Assembly (NCBI GenBank): GCA_937923325.1
Contig: CAKZUQ010000029.1
Span: 1-64,000 of the forward strand
DNA: 64,000 nt
Direction: 5' to 3'
From: an uncultured Bacteriovoracaceae bacterium
GTDB lineage: Bacteria; Bdellovibrionota; Bacteriovoracia; Bacteriovoracales; Bacteriovoracaceae
Positions 55,335 through 63,089 of the stretch are shown here, piece by piece. Below the pieces are notes generated by a model that was not told where the DNA came from, searched no databases, and was given only the letters and a program-made list of their open reading frames with translations. The translations under genes and the position numbers were made by a program. Position 1 is the first letter of the stretch. The number at the start of each line of letters is the position of its first letter.

Positions 55335-56651
55335 TTACTTTTTTGTGACTTTCTTAGTGGCCTTCTTTGCTACTTTTTTTGCAACTTTCTTAGTCGCTTT
55401 TTTAGCAACCTTCTTTGCTACTTTTTTTGCAACTTTCTTAGTCGCTTTTTTAGCAACCTTCTTAGTTACTTTTTTCGCTACTTTTTTTGTAACTTTTTTT
55501 GCCACTTTTTTTGTTGCTTTTTTTGCTACTTTTTTAGTGGCTTTTTTTGCTACTTTCTTAGCAACCTTCTTTACTGGAGCTGCTTCAACTTCTTCAACAA
55601 TTTCAGGAGTTGCTTCAACCTTTGCTTCAACTTCCTTTTCTACTACAGCTTCTATAGCTTCAACTGGTGAGTTCATATCAATTGATTCTACTGCTTCAGT
55701 AGTTTTTTCAATCTCAACAGTTTCAATTTTATCTTCAACTTTCTGTGCAGAATCAGACTTGTCTTTATTGTAGTTTCTATTTTTATTTCTGTTACGATCA
55801 TTTTTACTTCTATTTTTTCTACCAGGAATACTAAACCAGAACTCTTTTGTTATTGGGTGAAAGTAATCAGCAATATCAGTTAGCATATAAGAAGTTGTAC
55901 TCTTTACAGCACAAATCTCTACTCTTACTCCCATTGCCTGTAAGTGGCTTACAAGTTCAACAAAATCTGAATCTCCCGACATAATAATAATAGTATCTAC
56001 TTTTGAAGCTAATTGAGTTGCTTTAATAGTTAGTGGAATATCAGCTGACTTGTGACAAGGTCTAACTGAACCGTGATAATTAACTCTTAACCTTTCAGTT
56101 AATTTAGAAGAGATTCTATTCCCTTCTCTGAAATAAACCATTCTGTTTAATTGTCTTCCATCTAACAAACTTGGAATTAGAAGATCAATATTTAACATCG
56201 AACTTTCATCATTACTCTCAGAATGAATACTTCTTTCAATATTATTTCCATCCATAAGAATAGCAACTGTCTGACTCATATTTACACTTGGTGAAGTTAC
56301 TTGAGTAGACTGAATAATAACTGGTTTAGGTTGTTTTTTATTTTTATTCTTATGGTTATGATTATGATTATGATTATGTTTATGCTGCTGAGAATTTTGA
56401 TTCGGGTTTGGGTTTGTCACACTATTTGATTCAGCGGCTATATTAGTCTCTGCATTTCCTTGAGCTTCATTACCATTTGTATTCTCAAGTTCTTCTTCTT
56501 TTTGCTTCTGTTGCTTAAAATACTCTTGTTGCTTTTTAGCTTCTTCGTCTAAATAGTTCCCTTCTTGTGCTGATTTTGGGCTTTTATTATATCTATTTCC
56601 ATTTTTATTATTACCGGTATGACCTTTCTTTGGTCTATAATTATTTGACAT
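55335..56651 (-). CDS. NYN-domain RNase-like protein with H1-like tail
   Basis: 438 residues. An N-terminal low-complexity part is rich in Asn, Gln, Lys and a His/Asn run (about 90-103). A NYN/LabA-like PIN domain at about 125-275 has VAILMDGNNIERS, KSADIPLTIKA and IIIMSGDSDFVELV, with the acidic residues needed for metal binding. An acidic Glu/Val-rich stretch follows (about 300-362), then about 70 residues of VAKKxTKK repeats. It probably cuts or binds RNA. AAGGAATATC precedes the ATG. The tail matches that of the 34261-34761 protein. Confidence 0.85.
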   Translation of the reverse strand: MSNNYRPKKGHTGNNKNGNRYNKSPKSAQEGNYLDEEAKKQQEYFKQQKQKEEELENTNGNEAQGNAETNIAAESNSVTNPNPNQNSQQHKHNHNHNHNHKNKNKKQPKPVIIQSTQVTSPSVNMSQTVAILMDGNNIERSIHSESNDESSMLNIDLLIPSLLDGRQLNRMVYFREGNRISSKLTERLRVNYHGSVRPCHKSADIPLTIKATQLASKVDTIIIMSGDSDFVELVSHLQAMGVRVEICAVKSTTSYMLTDIADYFHPITKEFWFSIPGRKNRSKNDRNRNKNRNYNKDKSDSAQKVEDKIETVEIEKTTEAVESIDMNSPVEAIEAVVEKEVEAKVEATPEIVEEVEAAPVKKVAKKVAKKATKKVAKKATKKVAKKVTKKVAKKVTKKVAKKATKKVAKKVAKKVAKKATKKVAKKVAKKATKKVTKK

Positions 56652-56913
56652 GATATTCCTTCAATGTATTTTATTAATTTATAATCTTATATCACAGTTA
56701 AATTAATTTGTAGGAGTAAATACAAAACAAATAGACTTAACAGGACTTGTAATCAATTCAATATTAAAACAAAATAAACTCTTTAGTTCGAAATTATTAG
56801 GCTTTCCCTCGTTTTGTAATATTTTCAACAACTTAGTCTGTCTCAATTGACTAAAAGCCACTTATATGTTAATATATTTATACATGTACCGATAAGGGTA
56901 TAAGGTGTTAATT

Positions 56914-57102
56914 ATGACAAAGACAGTAAGTGTTACAGAGAATGAAATTAAAGACCTAAGACTTAAGAACAAGACCGACAAAGTTTTGAATGGTGCAGCT
57001 GCAGGCTCTATACTCGGGTCACCGCTAGGGACAGTTGGAGCTATTACCATCGCAATACTTGTCGCAGGAATTGGATACTATCTTGTCAAAAACAAGCAGT
57101 AG
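56914..57102 (+). CDS. Small membrane protein with glycine-rich hydrophobic segment
   Basis: 62 residues from the ATG at 56914, with TAAGG 8 bases upstream; a GTG three codons earlier lies inside that site. N-terminal polar part (TVSVTENEIKDLRLKNKTDKVLN), then a hydrophobic Gly/Ala-rich stretch of about 30 residues (AAAGSILGSPLGTVGAITI onward) and a basic end. This resembles Gly-zipper or bacteriocin-like peptides. It overlaps the next frame. Confidence 0.5.
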   Translation: MTKTVSVTENEIKDLRLKNKTDKVLNGAAAGSILGSPLGTVGAITIAILVAGIGYYLVKNKQ

Positions 57103-57439
57103 CATCTCGGTCTTATGGCAAGATATAGTAAGTAGTTTTAGAATTAATTTTGACAGTGCAATATATTTAGCTCTAATTCTAGTCTCTTTTATATTAATAA
57201 TTATTTATATTTACAAACATCGAAAGAAGAATTCCTTCAACTTGTCAAATGCATCGTTTGATATTGTGTCTGGCGTTTTTAGTGGACTAACAGGGTTAAT
57301 TCTACTACTTTCTCCATTTTCTGATAAATTCAAGCAGTTTGTTGGAAACCTCTCTCCTTTTCTTATTATTATTTCAATTCAAATTTCAATAAAAGCCTTT
57401 GAAACAGTTTCTGCTACACTTAAGCTCCCTGAAGATTAA
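57035..57439 (+). CDS. Small membrane protein with three hydrophobic segments
   Basis: Open from a TTG at 57035 to a stop at 57439 (134 codons), overlapping the previous ORF by 68 bases. A TTG at 57083 is an equally good start because the first 16 residues look uncharacteristic. The hydrophobic segments are at about 43-60, 78-96 and 107-121. No recognised family. Probably co-transcribed with the Gly-rich small protein. The start is uncertain. Confidence 0.5.
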   Translation: MELLPSQYLSQELDTILSKTSSSISVLWQDIVSSFRINFDSAIYLALILVSFILIIIYIYKHRKKNSFNLSNASFDIVSGVFSGLTGLILLLSPFSDKFKQFVGNLSPFLIIISIQISIKAFETVSATLKLPED

Positions 57440-57544
57440 TCCATATTAAAGATTGAATAGCTTTAAATTTATCAACATAGAACTCTCGTCATTCACAAAC
57501 TTAATATATAAATACTAAGTAAAGTTTTATAAGAATCAAGAGAT

Positions 57545-58063
57545 TTAAAAAGTCTCAAAAGTTCTCTCAACCTTATTCTTACGAACACCAGGAACATTAA
57601 AAAGAGTATTGTGAAATGAGATATAAACATTTGGCTTAACAATCTGAGCAGCAAATAGAGCTTCAGTCACATTTTGAATAGCATCTGAGTCAATAAAGCC
57701 AAGAGGTTTCATTGCTCCTGTAAAAATAATTGGTACTTTTGGTTTACTTAGCTCTTTTTGAACAAGTTCTGCGCTAAATTGCATTGTATCAGTACCATGA
57801 AGAACCACTATTGGATTACCATAATCTTCAAACCTTTTAATTGCCTGAAGTATAATACCTCTATCCTGCGCGTCCATATCTAGCGAGTCTTTGGCCATAA
57901 GAGACTTAACCTCAATTTTCAAATGAGGGTGACGCAATCCATCTTCAATTCGGTGCCTAATAACAGTTTCACGATTAAATAAAGAACCCTCGATTTCATC
58001 ATAGGTCTTCTCTATCGTTCCACCTGTTGTAAGAATTGTAACTTTGCGCACTGGATTAGTCAT
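57545..58063 (-). CDS. Single-domain asparaginase-like protein
   Basis: 172 residues, about half of a normal type I/II asparaginase. It keeps the N-terminal catalytic loop TTGGTIEKTYD and the later LHGTDTM, which hold the two active threonines, and IFTGAMKP. The C-terminal domain of asparaginases is absent, and no frameshift is seen at the end, so this looks like a genuine short form as found in some proteobacteria. Activity is unproven. Confidence 0.85.
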   Translation of the reverse strand: MTNPVRKVTILTTGGTIEKTYDEIEGSLFNRETVIRHRIEDGLRHPHLKIEVKSLMAKDSLDMDAQDRGIILQAIKRFEDYGNPIVVLHGTDTMQFSAELVQKELSKPKVPIIFTGAMKPLGFIDSDAIQNVTEALFAAQIVKPNVYISFHNTLFNVPGVRKNKVERTFETF

Positions 58064-58191
58064 TTAATGAACCTTTTTAGCAGTTGTACCCTTGACGTTT
58101 ATATATTTGGCCCCATATTAGGACTGTTTGAAATAAAATGAAACAGAATAATCACAAAAACAGTAAATATTACAGTTAATTAGGAGAGAAC

Positions 58192-60117
58192 ATGACAACT
58201 AAAAAAGGTACAATCTCAGTAAATACTACTGATATCTTCCCAATCATTAAAAAATGGCTTTACTCAGAGCACGATATATTCGTAAGAGAGCTAGTTTCTA
58301 ACGCATGTGATGCAATAACAAAAAGAACAACTCTTGCCAGAACAACAGGTCAAGAAAATGCTGAGCCTAAAGTAAGTGTTCTTCTAGATAAAGACGCAAA
58401 GACAATTACTTTTAGAGATACAGGTCTTGGAATGAGTGAAGCTGAAGTTGAAAAGTACATTGCTCAGCTGGCTTTTTCTGGAGCGGAAGAATTTGTTCAA
58501 AAAATGAAAGAAACAGAAACGACTAATGATGAAATCATCGGTAAGTTTGGTCTAGGTTTTTATTCTGCATTTATGGTAGCAGATAAAGTAGAAATTAACT
58601 CTCTTTCTATGAATGAAGGTTCTGTTGCAACAAAGTGGACATGTATCGGTGATACTGATTATGAATTTTCTGCTTCAGATAAGTCGGAAGTTGGTACAGA
58701 TATAACTCTTCACATCAACGAAGAAAGTGCAGATTTCTTAAACTCTTATAAAACACGTGAAACTTTAAGTCGATATTGTGACTTCATGCCATACCCTATT
58801 CAGTTAATTGATTTAAACGAAAATGCTAGGATTGAAGCAGAAAATTTAAAAGCTGAAAAAGAAGAGGATAAAAAGCCAATAAACATTGATATCATCAACG
58901 ATACTAAACCTCTTTGGAAACAAGACCCTTCAACTCTAACTGATGAAGACTATAAAAACTTTTACAAAAAATTATTCCCAATGGATCAAGAGCCATTATT
59001 TTGGTTACACCTAAATGTTGATCACCCATTTACACTTCAGGGTATTTTATACTTCCCAAAACTTAACCCTAACAAACCTGTTAATGAAAACAATATCAAA
59101 CTTTACTCTAAGCAAGTATTTGTATCTGACTCTGTAAAAGATGTTATCCCTGAATTTTTAGGGTTATTAAAAGGTGCAATTGACTCAACAGATATTCCAC
59201 TAAACGTTTCGAGATCAGCTCTTCAAGGTGATCCAAACATTAAGAAGATCTCAAACTATATTATCAAAAAAGTTGCTGAGTCTCTAAAGAAGCTACATAA
59301 GAATGAAAGAGAGAAATATGAAAATGCTTGGGAAGATATCGGTCTTTTCGTAAAATACGGTGTTATCTCTGATCCTAAGTTTGATGATCAAATGAGAGAT
59401 AGAGTTCTATATAAAAACTCTGATGATAAGCTAGTAACTCTTTCTGAATACAAAGAAGCTATTCCAACTGACTATAAAGAAAAAGTTGGAGACAAGGTAA
59501 TTTACTTTGAAGAAGGAGCTTCGAACGTAGCTTTAAGACAACAACTTCAGGCAGAAGGGATACAAGCAATCTCAACAGACACTTATATTGACTCACATTT
59601 CATGCAACATGTAGAGATGCAAAAGAAAGGTGATGTTGAATATAAGTTTACAGTAATTGATAACGCTATAGAAGAAATTTTAGAAACAGCAAATGCAACT
59701 GAAGATGATATAAAAATCCAAGATGCTTTTAAATCAATTTTAGTTGGAGATGTTAAAGAAGACGATCCAGCAAAAATGGAAATTGAAGTTAAAAACTTTA
59801 AAAATTCTGCAAGTGCTGCATACTTTAAAGTAGATGAACAAATGAAGCGCTTCCAAAAGATGACTCAACAAATGGGGCAATCAAACTTCTCTATGCCAGT
59901 TAAAAAGACATTAGTTCTTAACACTGAAAATGGATTAGTTAAAAACGCTTTTAAAATCTGGGATAAAGGTGAAAATAAAGAGTTGGCTTCAAAGATTTGT
60001 CATCACATCCAAGATCTTGCTGCAATCTCTGGAGAAGGACTAGACGATAAAGAAAGAGAAACTTTTGTAAATCGTTCTCAAGACTTAATCTCTGAATTAT
60101 CTAATTTAGCTTTATAA
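58192..60117 (+). CDS. htpG: Molecular chaperone HtpG (Hsp90)
   Basis: 641 residues. N-terminal ATPase: LYSEHDIFVRELVSNACDA, DTGLGMS and GKFGLGFYSAFMVAD. The middle domain has LYSKQVFVSD and LNVSRSALQ with the catalytic Arg. The C-terminal dimerisation domain is complete. TAGGAG lies 7 bases before the ATG. A clear terminator hairpin follows 27 bases after the stop, so it is monocistronic. No heat-shock promoter could be identified with certainty in the 128-base gap before it. Confidence 0.96.
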   Translation: MTTKKGTISVNTTDIFPIIKKWLYSEHDIFVRELVSNACDAITKRTTLARTTGQENAEPKVSVLLDKDAKTITFRDTGLGMSEAEVEKYIAQLAFSGAEEFVQKMKETETTNDEIIGKFGLGFYSAFMVADKVEINSLSMNEGSVATKWTCIGDTDYEFSASDKSEVGTDITLHINEESADFLNSYKTRETLSRYCDFMPYPIQLIDLNENARIEAENLKAEKEEDKKPINIDIINDTKPLWKQDPSTLTDEDYKNFYKKLFPMDQEPLFWLHLNVDHPFTLQGILYFPKLNPNKPVNENNIKLYSKQVFVSDSVKDVIPEFLGLLKGAIDSTDIPLNVSRSALQGDPNIKKISNYIIKKVAESLKKLHKNEREKYENAWEDIGLFVKYGVISDPKFDDQMRDRVLYKNSDDKLVTLSEYKEAIPTDYKEKVGDKVIYFEEGASNVALRQQLQAEGIQAISTDTYIDSHFMQHVEMQKKGDVEYKFTVIDNAIEEILETANATEDDIKIQDAFKSILVGDVKEDDPAKMEIEVKNFKNSASAAYFKVDEQMKRFQKMTQQMGQSNFSMPVKKTLVLNTENGLVKNAFKIWDKGENKELASKICHHIQDLAAISGEGLDDKERETFVNRSQDLISELSNLAL

Positions 60118-60143
60118 ATTGGCTTTATAAGCTAAATAATACT

Positions 60144-60182
60144 GACTCCTCGCCTGTAATTGATTTGGTGAGGGGTCTTTTT
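60144..60182 (+). terminator. Intrinsic terminator of htpG
   Basis: GACTCCTCGCC at 60144-60154 pairs with GGTGAGGGGTC at 60167-60177 (11 pairs, two of them G-U), followed by TTTTT at 60178-60182. A standard Rho-independent structure, 27 bases after the htpG stop. Confidence 0.85.
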
Positions 60183-60190
60183 AGGAATAT

Positions 60191-60487
60191 ATGAAACAAC
60201 CACAAATTGAACAATTATATCTAGTTCCCCAACCTATTCTTTTTATGTATGCCAGTCGTGCTGAAATGAATCCAAATGACTTTATGGAGAAACTCCAAGT
60301 TGAACATAGCGCAATGAACTCAAATCTTGGTGGTTATATCTTAAGTCGTAAGCAACATGCAGCAATGCTATATAAGGCTGGACTAAATAAAAGCGATGTT
60401 CTTTTAAGTGAAGCTGACACTGAGTTACTTAGTAAAATTGATACTGCAACTTTAATTCAAGAACTCGAACGAAGAACGAGGAATTAA
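60191..60487 (+). CDS. Small soluble protein of unknown function
   Basis: 98 residues, no signal peptide. The sequence (EQLYLVPQPILFMYASRAEMNPNDFMEKLQVEHSAMN, then GYILSRKQHAAMLYKAGLNKSDVLL) looks like a helical DNA- or protein-binding domain, but I recognise no family. AGGAATAT precedes the ATG by 4 bases. It sits between two terminators, so it has its own short transcript, possibly by read-through from htpG. Real gene likely because the frame fits between these signals. Confidence 0.6.
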   Translation: MKQPQIEQLYLVPQPILFMYASRAEMNPNDFMEKLQVEHSAMNSNLGGYILSRKQHAAMLYKAGLNKSDVLLSEADTELLSKIDTATLIQELERRTRN

Positions 60488-60490
60488 AAA

Positions 60491-60514
60491 AAAAGCCTCT
60501 ATTCAGAGGCTTTT
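60491..60514. terminator. Bidirectional terminator
   Basis: AAAAGCCTCT at 60491-60500 and AGAGGCTTTT at 60505-60514 form a 10-pair stem with a 4-base loop. A-rich and T-rich arms give U runs on both strands, suiting the end of the small plus-strand gene and of the convergent dksA-like gene. Confidence 0.85.
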
Positions 60515-60560
60515 AAACTTTTTTCCTTTTTAATTTTCTGTGGGTCAATGCTTCTCAATC

Positions 60561-61040
60561 TTAAAGGTCAACAACACTCTCAAACTTAATGGCATTCATC
60601 GAAACAAACTTTGTACTTGTATCGATATGATCATCCAACGTTCTCTCACCCTCTTTAATTGCGCTCAAATCTCTTCTATGTTTCATACTACCAAACTGCT
60701 CTCTTTCTTTCTCCTCTTGGCATCCAATACATAAACAAGCTGTTGGCCTTGCTAATAATCTTTTTTGAGAAATATCGCTTCCACAGTCCTCACATAACCC
60801 ATATTCACCAGCTAAGATTTTTTGTTTAGCCTGTTCTACTTTTTTTAAGAATAAAATATTTCTTTCATCTAATCTTCTATCTAACTGCTCTGACTTTTGT
60901 GCAGTTACTATATCAACATCATCACCTTTAACTGGAGCAACAATAGTTTCTAGTTTTTGTTTTGTTAATTTGTTTCCATTCCTGTCACTCAAGATTTCAT
61001 TGAATAAGCTCATAAATTTTTGTGTGTTTAACTTGTTCAT
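60561..61040 (-). CDS. DksA/TraR zinc-finger transcription regulator
   Basis: 159 residues from the ATG at 61040, chosen because AAAGGAG is 6 bases upstream; a longer frame adds ten residues without such a site. The zinc finger is CEDC (83-86) and CIGC (104-107) within EYGLCEDCG and the CIGCQEEKE segment. The N-terminal helices (about 1-75) form the coiled coil that enters the RNA polymerase secondary channel; the tip reads DVDIVTAQ rather than the usual DxADxA, so ppGpp-type action may differ. A sigma-54-like promoter lies 150 bases upstream. Confidence 0.87.
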   Translation of the reverse strand: MNKLNTQKFMSLFNEILSDRNGNKLTKQKLETIVAPVKGDDVDIVTAQKSEQLDRRLDERNILFLKKVEQAKQKILAGEYGLCEDCGSDISQKRLLARPTACLCIGCQEEKEREQFGSMKHRRDLSAIKEGERTLDDHIDTSTKFVSMNAIKFESVVDL

Positions 61041-61196
61041 CCTAAACTCCTTTAAAGTTTTATTGGTCATACGTTTTTTTGAAATGTCTTGAATCTTCCT
61101 TAACTCAATTTCGCATAATCCATTTGCGAAACCCTTTTCTTCCGATTAGCTTCCTGCCGATCCCGTAAGCACTTCCTGTCCTTACACAAGTACATT

Positions 61197-61213
61197 AAGC
61201 AAGCTGCGTGCCA
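61197..61213 (-). promoter_or_regulatory. Sigma-54 (-24/-12) promoter-like sequence
   Basis: On the minus strand TGGCACGCAGCTTGCTT spans 61213-61197. GG at -24 and GC at -12 are separated by exactly 10 bases and all consensus positions match (TGGCAC, five bases, TTGCT). The predicted start of transcription is near 61187, about 147 bases before the dksA-like ATG. No experimental support. Confidence 0.65.
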
Positions 61214-61277
61214 AGAATAATCTATGAACTTTCGGGGACTTAAGTTTTTCGAATAATTAATAACGCGTGGTGCATTT

Positions 61278-61304
61278 TGACAGGTAGACAATTTGCCACT
61301 GTCA
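61278..61304. promoter_or_regulatory. Dyad upstream of the sigma-54 promoter
   Basis: TGACAG at 61278-61283 and CTGTCA at 61299-61304 form an inverted repeat with a 15-base spacer, about 91-117 bases upstream of the predicted start. This is the usual distance for an enhancer-binding protein site. Its function is inferred from position only. Confidence 0.4.
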
Positions 61305-61321
61305 CTTTGTCCCCAAAACGC

Positions 61322-61350
61322 AAAAACCCCCGAAATCACATCGGGGGTTT
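61322..61350 (-). terminator. Intrinsic terminator of the barrel gene
   Basis: On the minus strand AAACCCCCGA and TCGGGGGTTT form a strong GC stem closed by TTTTT at 61326-61322, 29 bases after the stop of the outer-membrane gene. On the plus strand only three T follow, so it works mainly for the minus strand. Confidence 0.85.
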
Positions 61351-61378
61351 AATATTCTATAAGTCTTTTAGTTATTTA

Positions 61379-62032
61379 CTAGAACGTACCAATTAAATTT
61401 ATTTGTAATCCTCTTGTTAATAAGTCTACTTCGTAACTTGTTGATTCATAATCGTATGAATCAGTGCTAGAGTCGTAGGTTTCATATTCATACCTAGAAC
61501 TGCTAGTTGACCTAAGGGAGATATAAGCAACCTCAAGTGCCAGATTCTTATTTACTTGAGCTCCCATACCTATTTGGTATCCAAGACCAGCATCATAATC
61601 TACTGAATTATCAGAGTTATCAGATTGATCTACATTGTACTTTGAAATATTTAACCCACCAAATGTATAAATATTCTCATTAAGGCCATATGTAGCACTT
61701 GCAGAAAGTCTAGTATTGTTTACGTCACCATCTTCAGCGTCAGTATCAACTTGCAAATAAGAGAACTCCGCCATAAAGCCAACATCACCTTGTTTAACTT
61801 CAGAGTATCCAATTGAAAATTGTGCGTCCGTGTCTAAGTCTAATTCATTAGACTCAACTACTAGTTCTAAATTAGACTGAGATAATCCAAGACGAATACC
61901 TTTAGCAATTGAAGAAGAATTAGATAATTTGACTTCTAATTTTTGAGCATTAATAAAATCTGGGTTATTAACTACTGAAAATGCACTTGTTGATAGAACC
62001 ATTAGCCCTGCTAATAATGATAACTTTCTCAT
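61379..62032 (-). CDS. Small outer-membrane beta-barrel protein
   Basis: 217 residues with signal peptide (cut near AFS-VV). Alternating strand pattern throughout (RLGLSQSNLELVVES, FMAEFSYLQVD, RLSASATYGL, GLGYQIGMGAQVN), an extended acidic loop rich in Tyr, Ser and Asp, and a terminal Phe. It fits the eight-stranded OmpA/OmpX-like porin-type class (OMP_b-brl). AGGAG is 7-8 bases upstream of the ATG in the minus direction. Function unknown; single transcription unit with its own terminator. Confidence 0.82.
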   Translation of the reverse strand: MRKLSLLAGLMVLSTSAFSVVNNPDFINAQKLEVKLSNSSSIAKGIRLGLSQSNLELVVESNELDLDTDAQFSIGYSEVKQGDVGFMAEFSYLQVDTDAEDGDVNNTRLSASATYGLNENIYTFGGLNISKYNVDQSDNSDNSVDYDAGLGYQIGMGAQVNKNLALEVAYISLRSTSSSRYEYETYDSSTDSYDYESTSYEVDLLTRGLQINLIGTF

Positions 62033-62249
62033 TCTCTCTCCTAGGAGTAGTATTAAAATATAAGTAGCTATTTATGAGCATATTTCATGCCATTTATGCG
62101 ACACCACTCACTAGTTAAATCAAAGACTTAACAATCTCAAAACTGTCTAAATATTTTACATCATAAAAATTTAATACATTTTCAAATAGTTTCCTAACAA
62201 TTTAAAACCATAATGACCTATGCTCATTTACTTATATAAAGAGTAAATT

Positions 62250-62652
62250 CTGTTTTTAAAAATAAATAATCTTAATTTCTCCTCGGTGTTTATTGACCTT
62301 CTAAAGGTATGTTTAGGTGGTGCTCTATTAATGAAAGGTCTCTACTTCTTATCTAAGATGTATCTCTACAACTATGGGGAGTGAATTTATCCTTGCTCAT
62401 ATTATAGTAGTGGTCCATATCATTGGTGGCCTGTGTATAACAATAGGACTACTTACTAGAATAATGGCGGCCGTTAACTTCTCTATACTCTTTAGAGCGA
62501 TAACTCTTGTTCACTTAACTGCAGGAAAAGCTGCTACTCAATCTGAATTAGAAATAGCTCTTATAACTTTTAGTTTAATTTGTATTGCAATTTATTATGG
62601 CTCAAGTAAAAGAAGTATCGTTTATATAATTAATCATAAAGATAGAAGCTAA
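62250..62652 (+). pseudogene. DoxX-family membrane protein, frameshifted remnant
   Basis: The last 92 codons (62374-62652) code for SEFILAHIIVVVHIIGGLCITIGLLTR and further helices, typical of the C-terminal two-thirds of DoxX-like proteins. The frame upstream of the ATG at 62374 is closed by TGA at 62332. In the other frame, 62250-62381 codes for FIDLLKVCLGGALLMKGLYFLSK, the expected first helix, then stops at TGA. The two parts join by one frame change near 62360-62376, with no strong start codon for the first part (only GTG at 62286 or ATG 62331). A gene broken by a small deletion is likely. The flanking 62033-62249 holds nothing I can identify. Confidence 0.6.
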
Positions 62653-62661
62653 AAAAATAGT

Positions 62662-63087
62662 CTAAACTAGTTTATCACTATTTGGATCAAGGATTAAGTG
62701 TCCTTGATCTATTTTTTGTTTCATTATTTTTAATATTTTTGTTTGAGCCTCTTCAACTTCTGATACTTTTTTTGGAGGTCCCTTAAGTCCATCTTCAATA
62801 TCAAGTCGTATACCTGTTGAAACCATAGAGATTAATTTTTCAACTATTTGCTGATCAATTGTTCTTAAAGCTAATCCAAACTGTTCTAGATCTAAGTCTC
62901 TTAAAAGTCCCACTAGTTGAGCTGCTGAACAATATTGAAGATCTTCGATTTTAATCATTTTATCTTCAAGCTTTTGGGCCATATTCGGATCGCGTTTTCT
63001 AATATCTTCTAAAAGTCGCTTCGCTTCCTCACCACCGAGCAATTGTAACATTTTTGCAGCTTCTTCAACTCCACCTTTAAACTTCAT
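62662..63087 (-). CDS. Stand-alone FliG-like domain protein
   Basis: 141 residues, soluble and helical. The sequence KGGVEEAAKMLQLLGGEEAKRLLEDIRKRDPNMAQKLEDKMIKIEDL and LGLALRTIDQQIVEKLISMVSTG, with a final VEEAQTKILKIMKQ, matches the armadillo-like middle/C-terminal repeats of the flagellar switch protein FliG, but at less than half its length. The charged motor residues of full FliG cannot be confirmed here. It ends 9 bases past the DoxX remnant and lies 2 bases after hldD, far from any flagellar operon in the window. Confidence 0.75.
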   Translation of the reverse strand: MKFKGGVEEAAKMLQLLGGEEAKRLLEDIRKRDPNMAQKLEDKMIKIEDLQYCSAAQLVGLLRDLDLEQFGLALRTIDQQIVEKLISMVSTGIRLDIEDGLKGPPKKVSEVEEAQTKILKIMKQKIDQGHLILDPNSDKLV

Positions 63088-63089
63088 AA

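Larger units (their letters stand above)
61041..61319 (-). other. Intergenic leader with unusual composition, no supported gene
   Basis: About 280 bases between the dksA-like ATG and the terminator of the barrel gene. It is visibly richer in G and C than its surroundings (for example CTGCCGATCCCG and GACTTTCGGGG-type runs). It holds the sigma-54 promoter and dyad and an open frame of 79 codons (61100-61339) that starts inside the terminator with GTG and lacks a ribosome site. I see no tRNA, tmRNA or RNase P RNA in it. It may be a leader RNA or a fragment of foreign DNA. Confidence 0.4.

Noticed and set aside
55345..55773. A plus-strand frame of repeated Phe/Ala/Thr/Leu
   Set aside because: Antisense shadow of the KKxxKK tail of the NYN protein.
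61100..61339. A 79-codon open frame between the dksA-like gene and the barrel gene
   Set aside because: It begins with GTG inside the terminator stem, has no ribosome site, and its later ATG would lie upstream of the predicted transcript start; the codons fit a promoter at the same place equally well.
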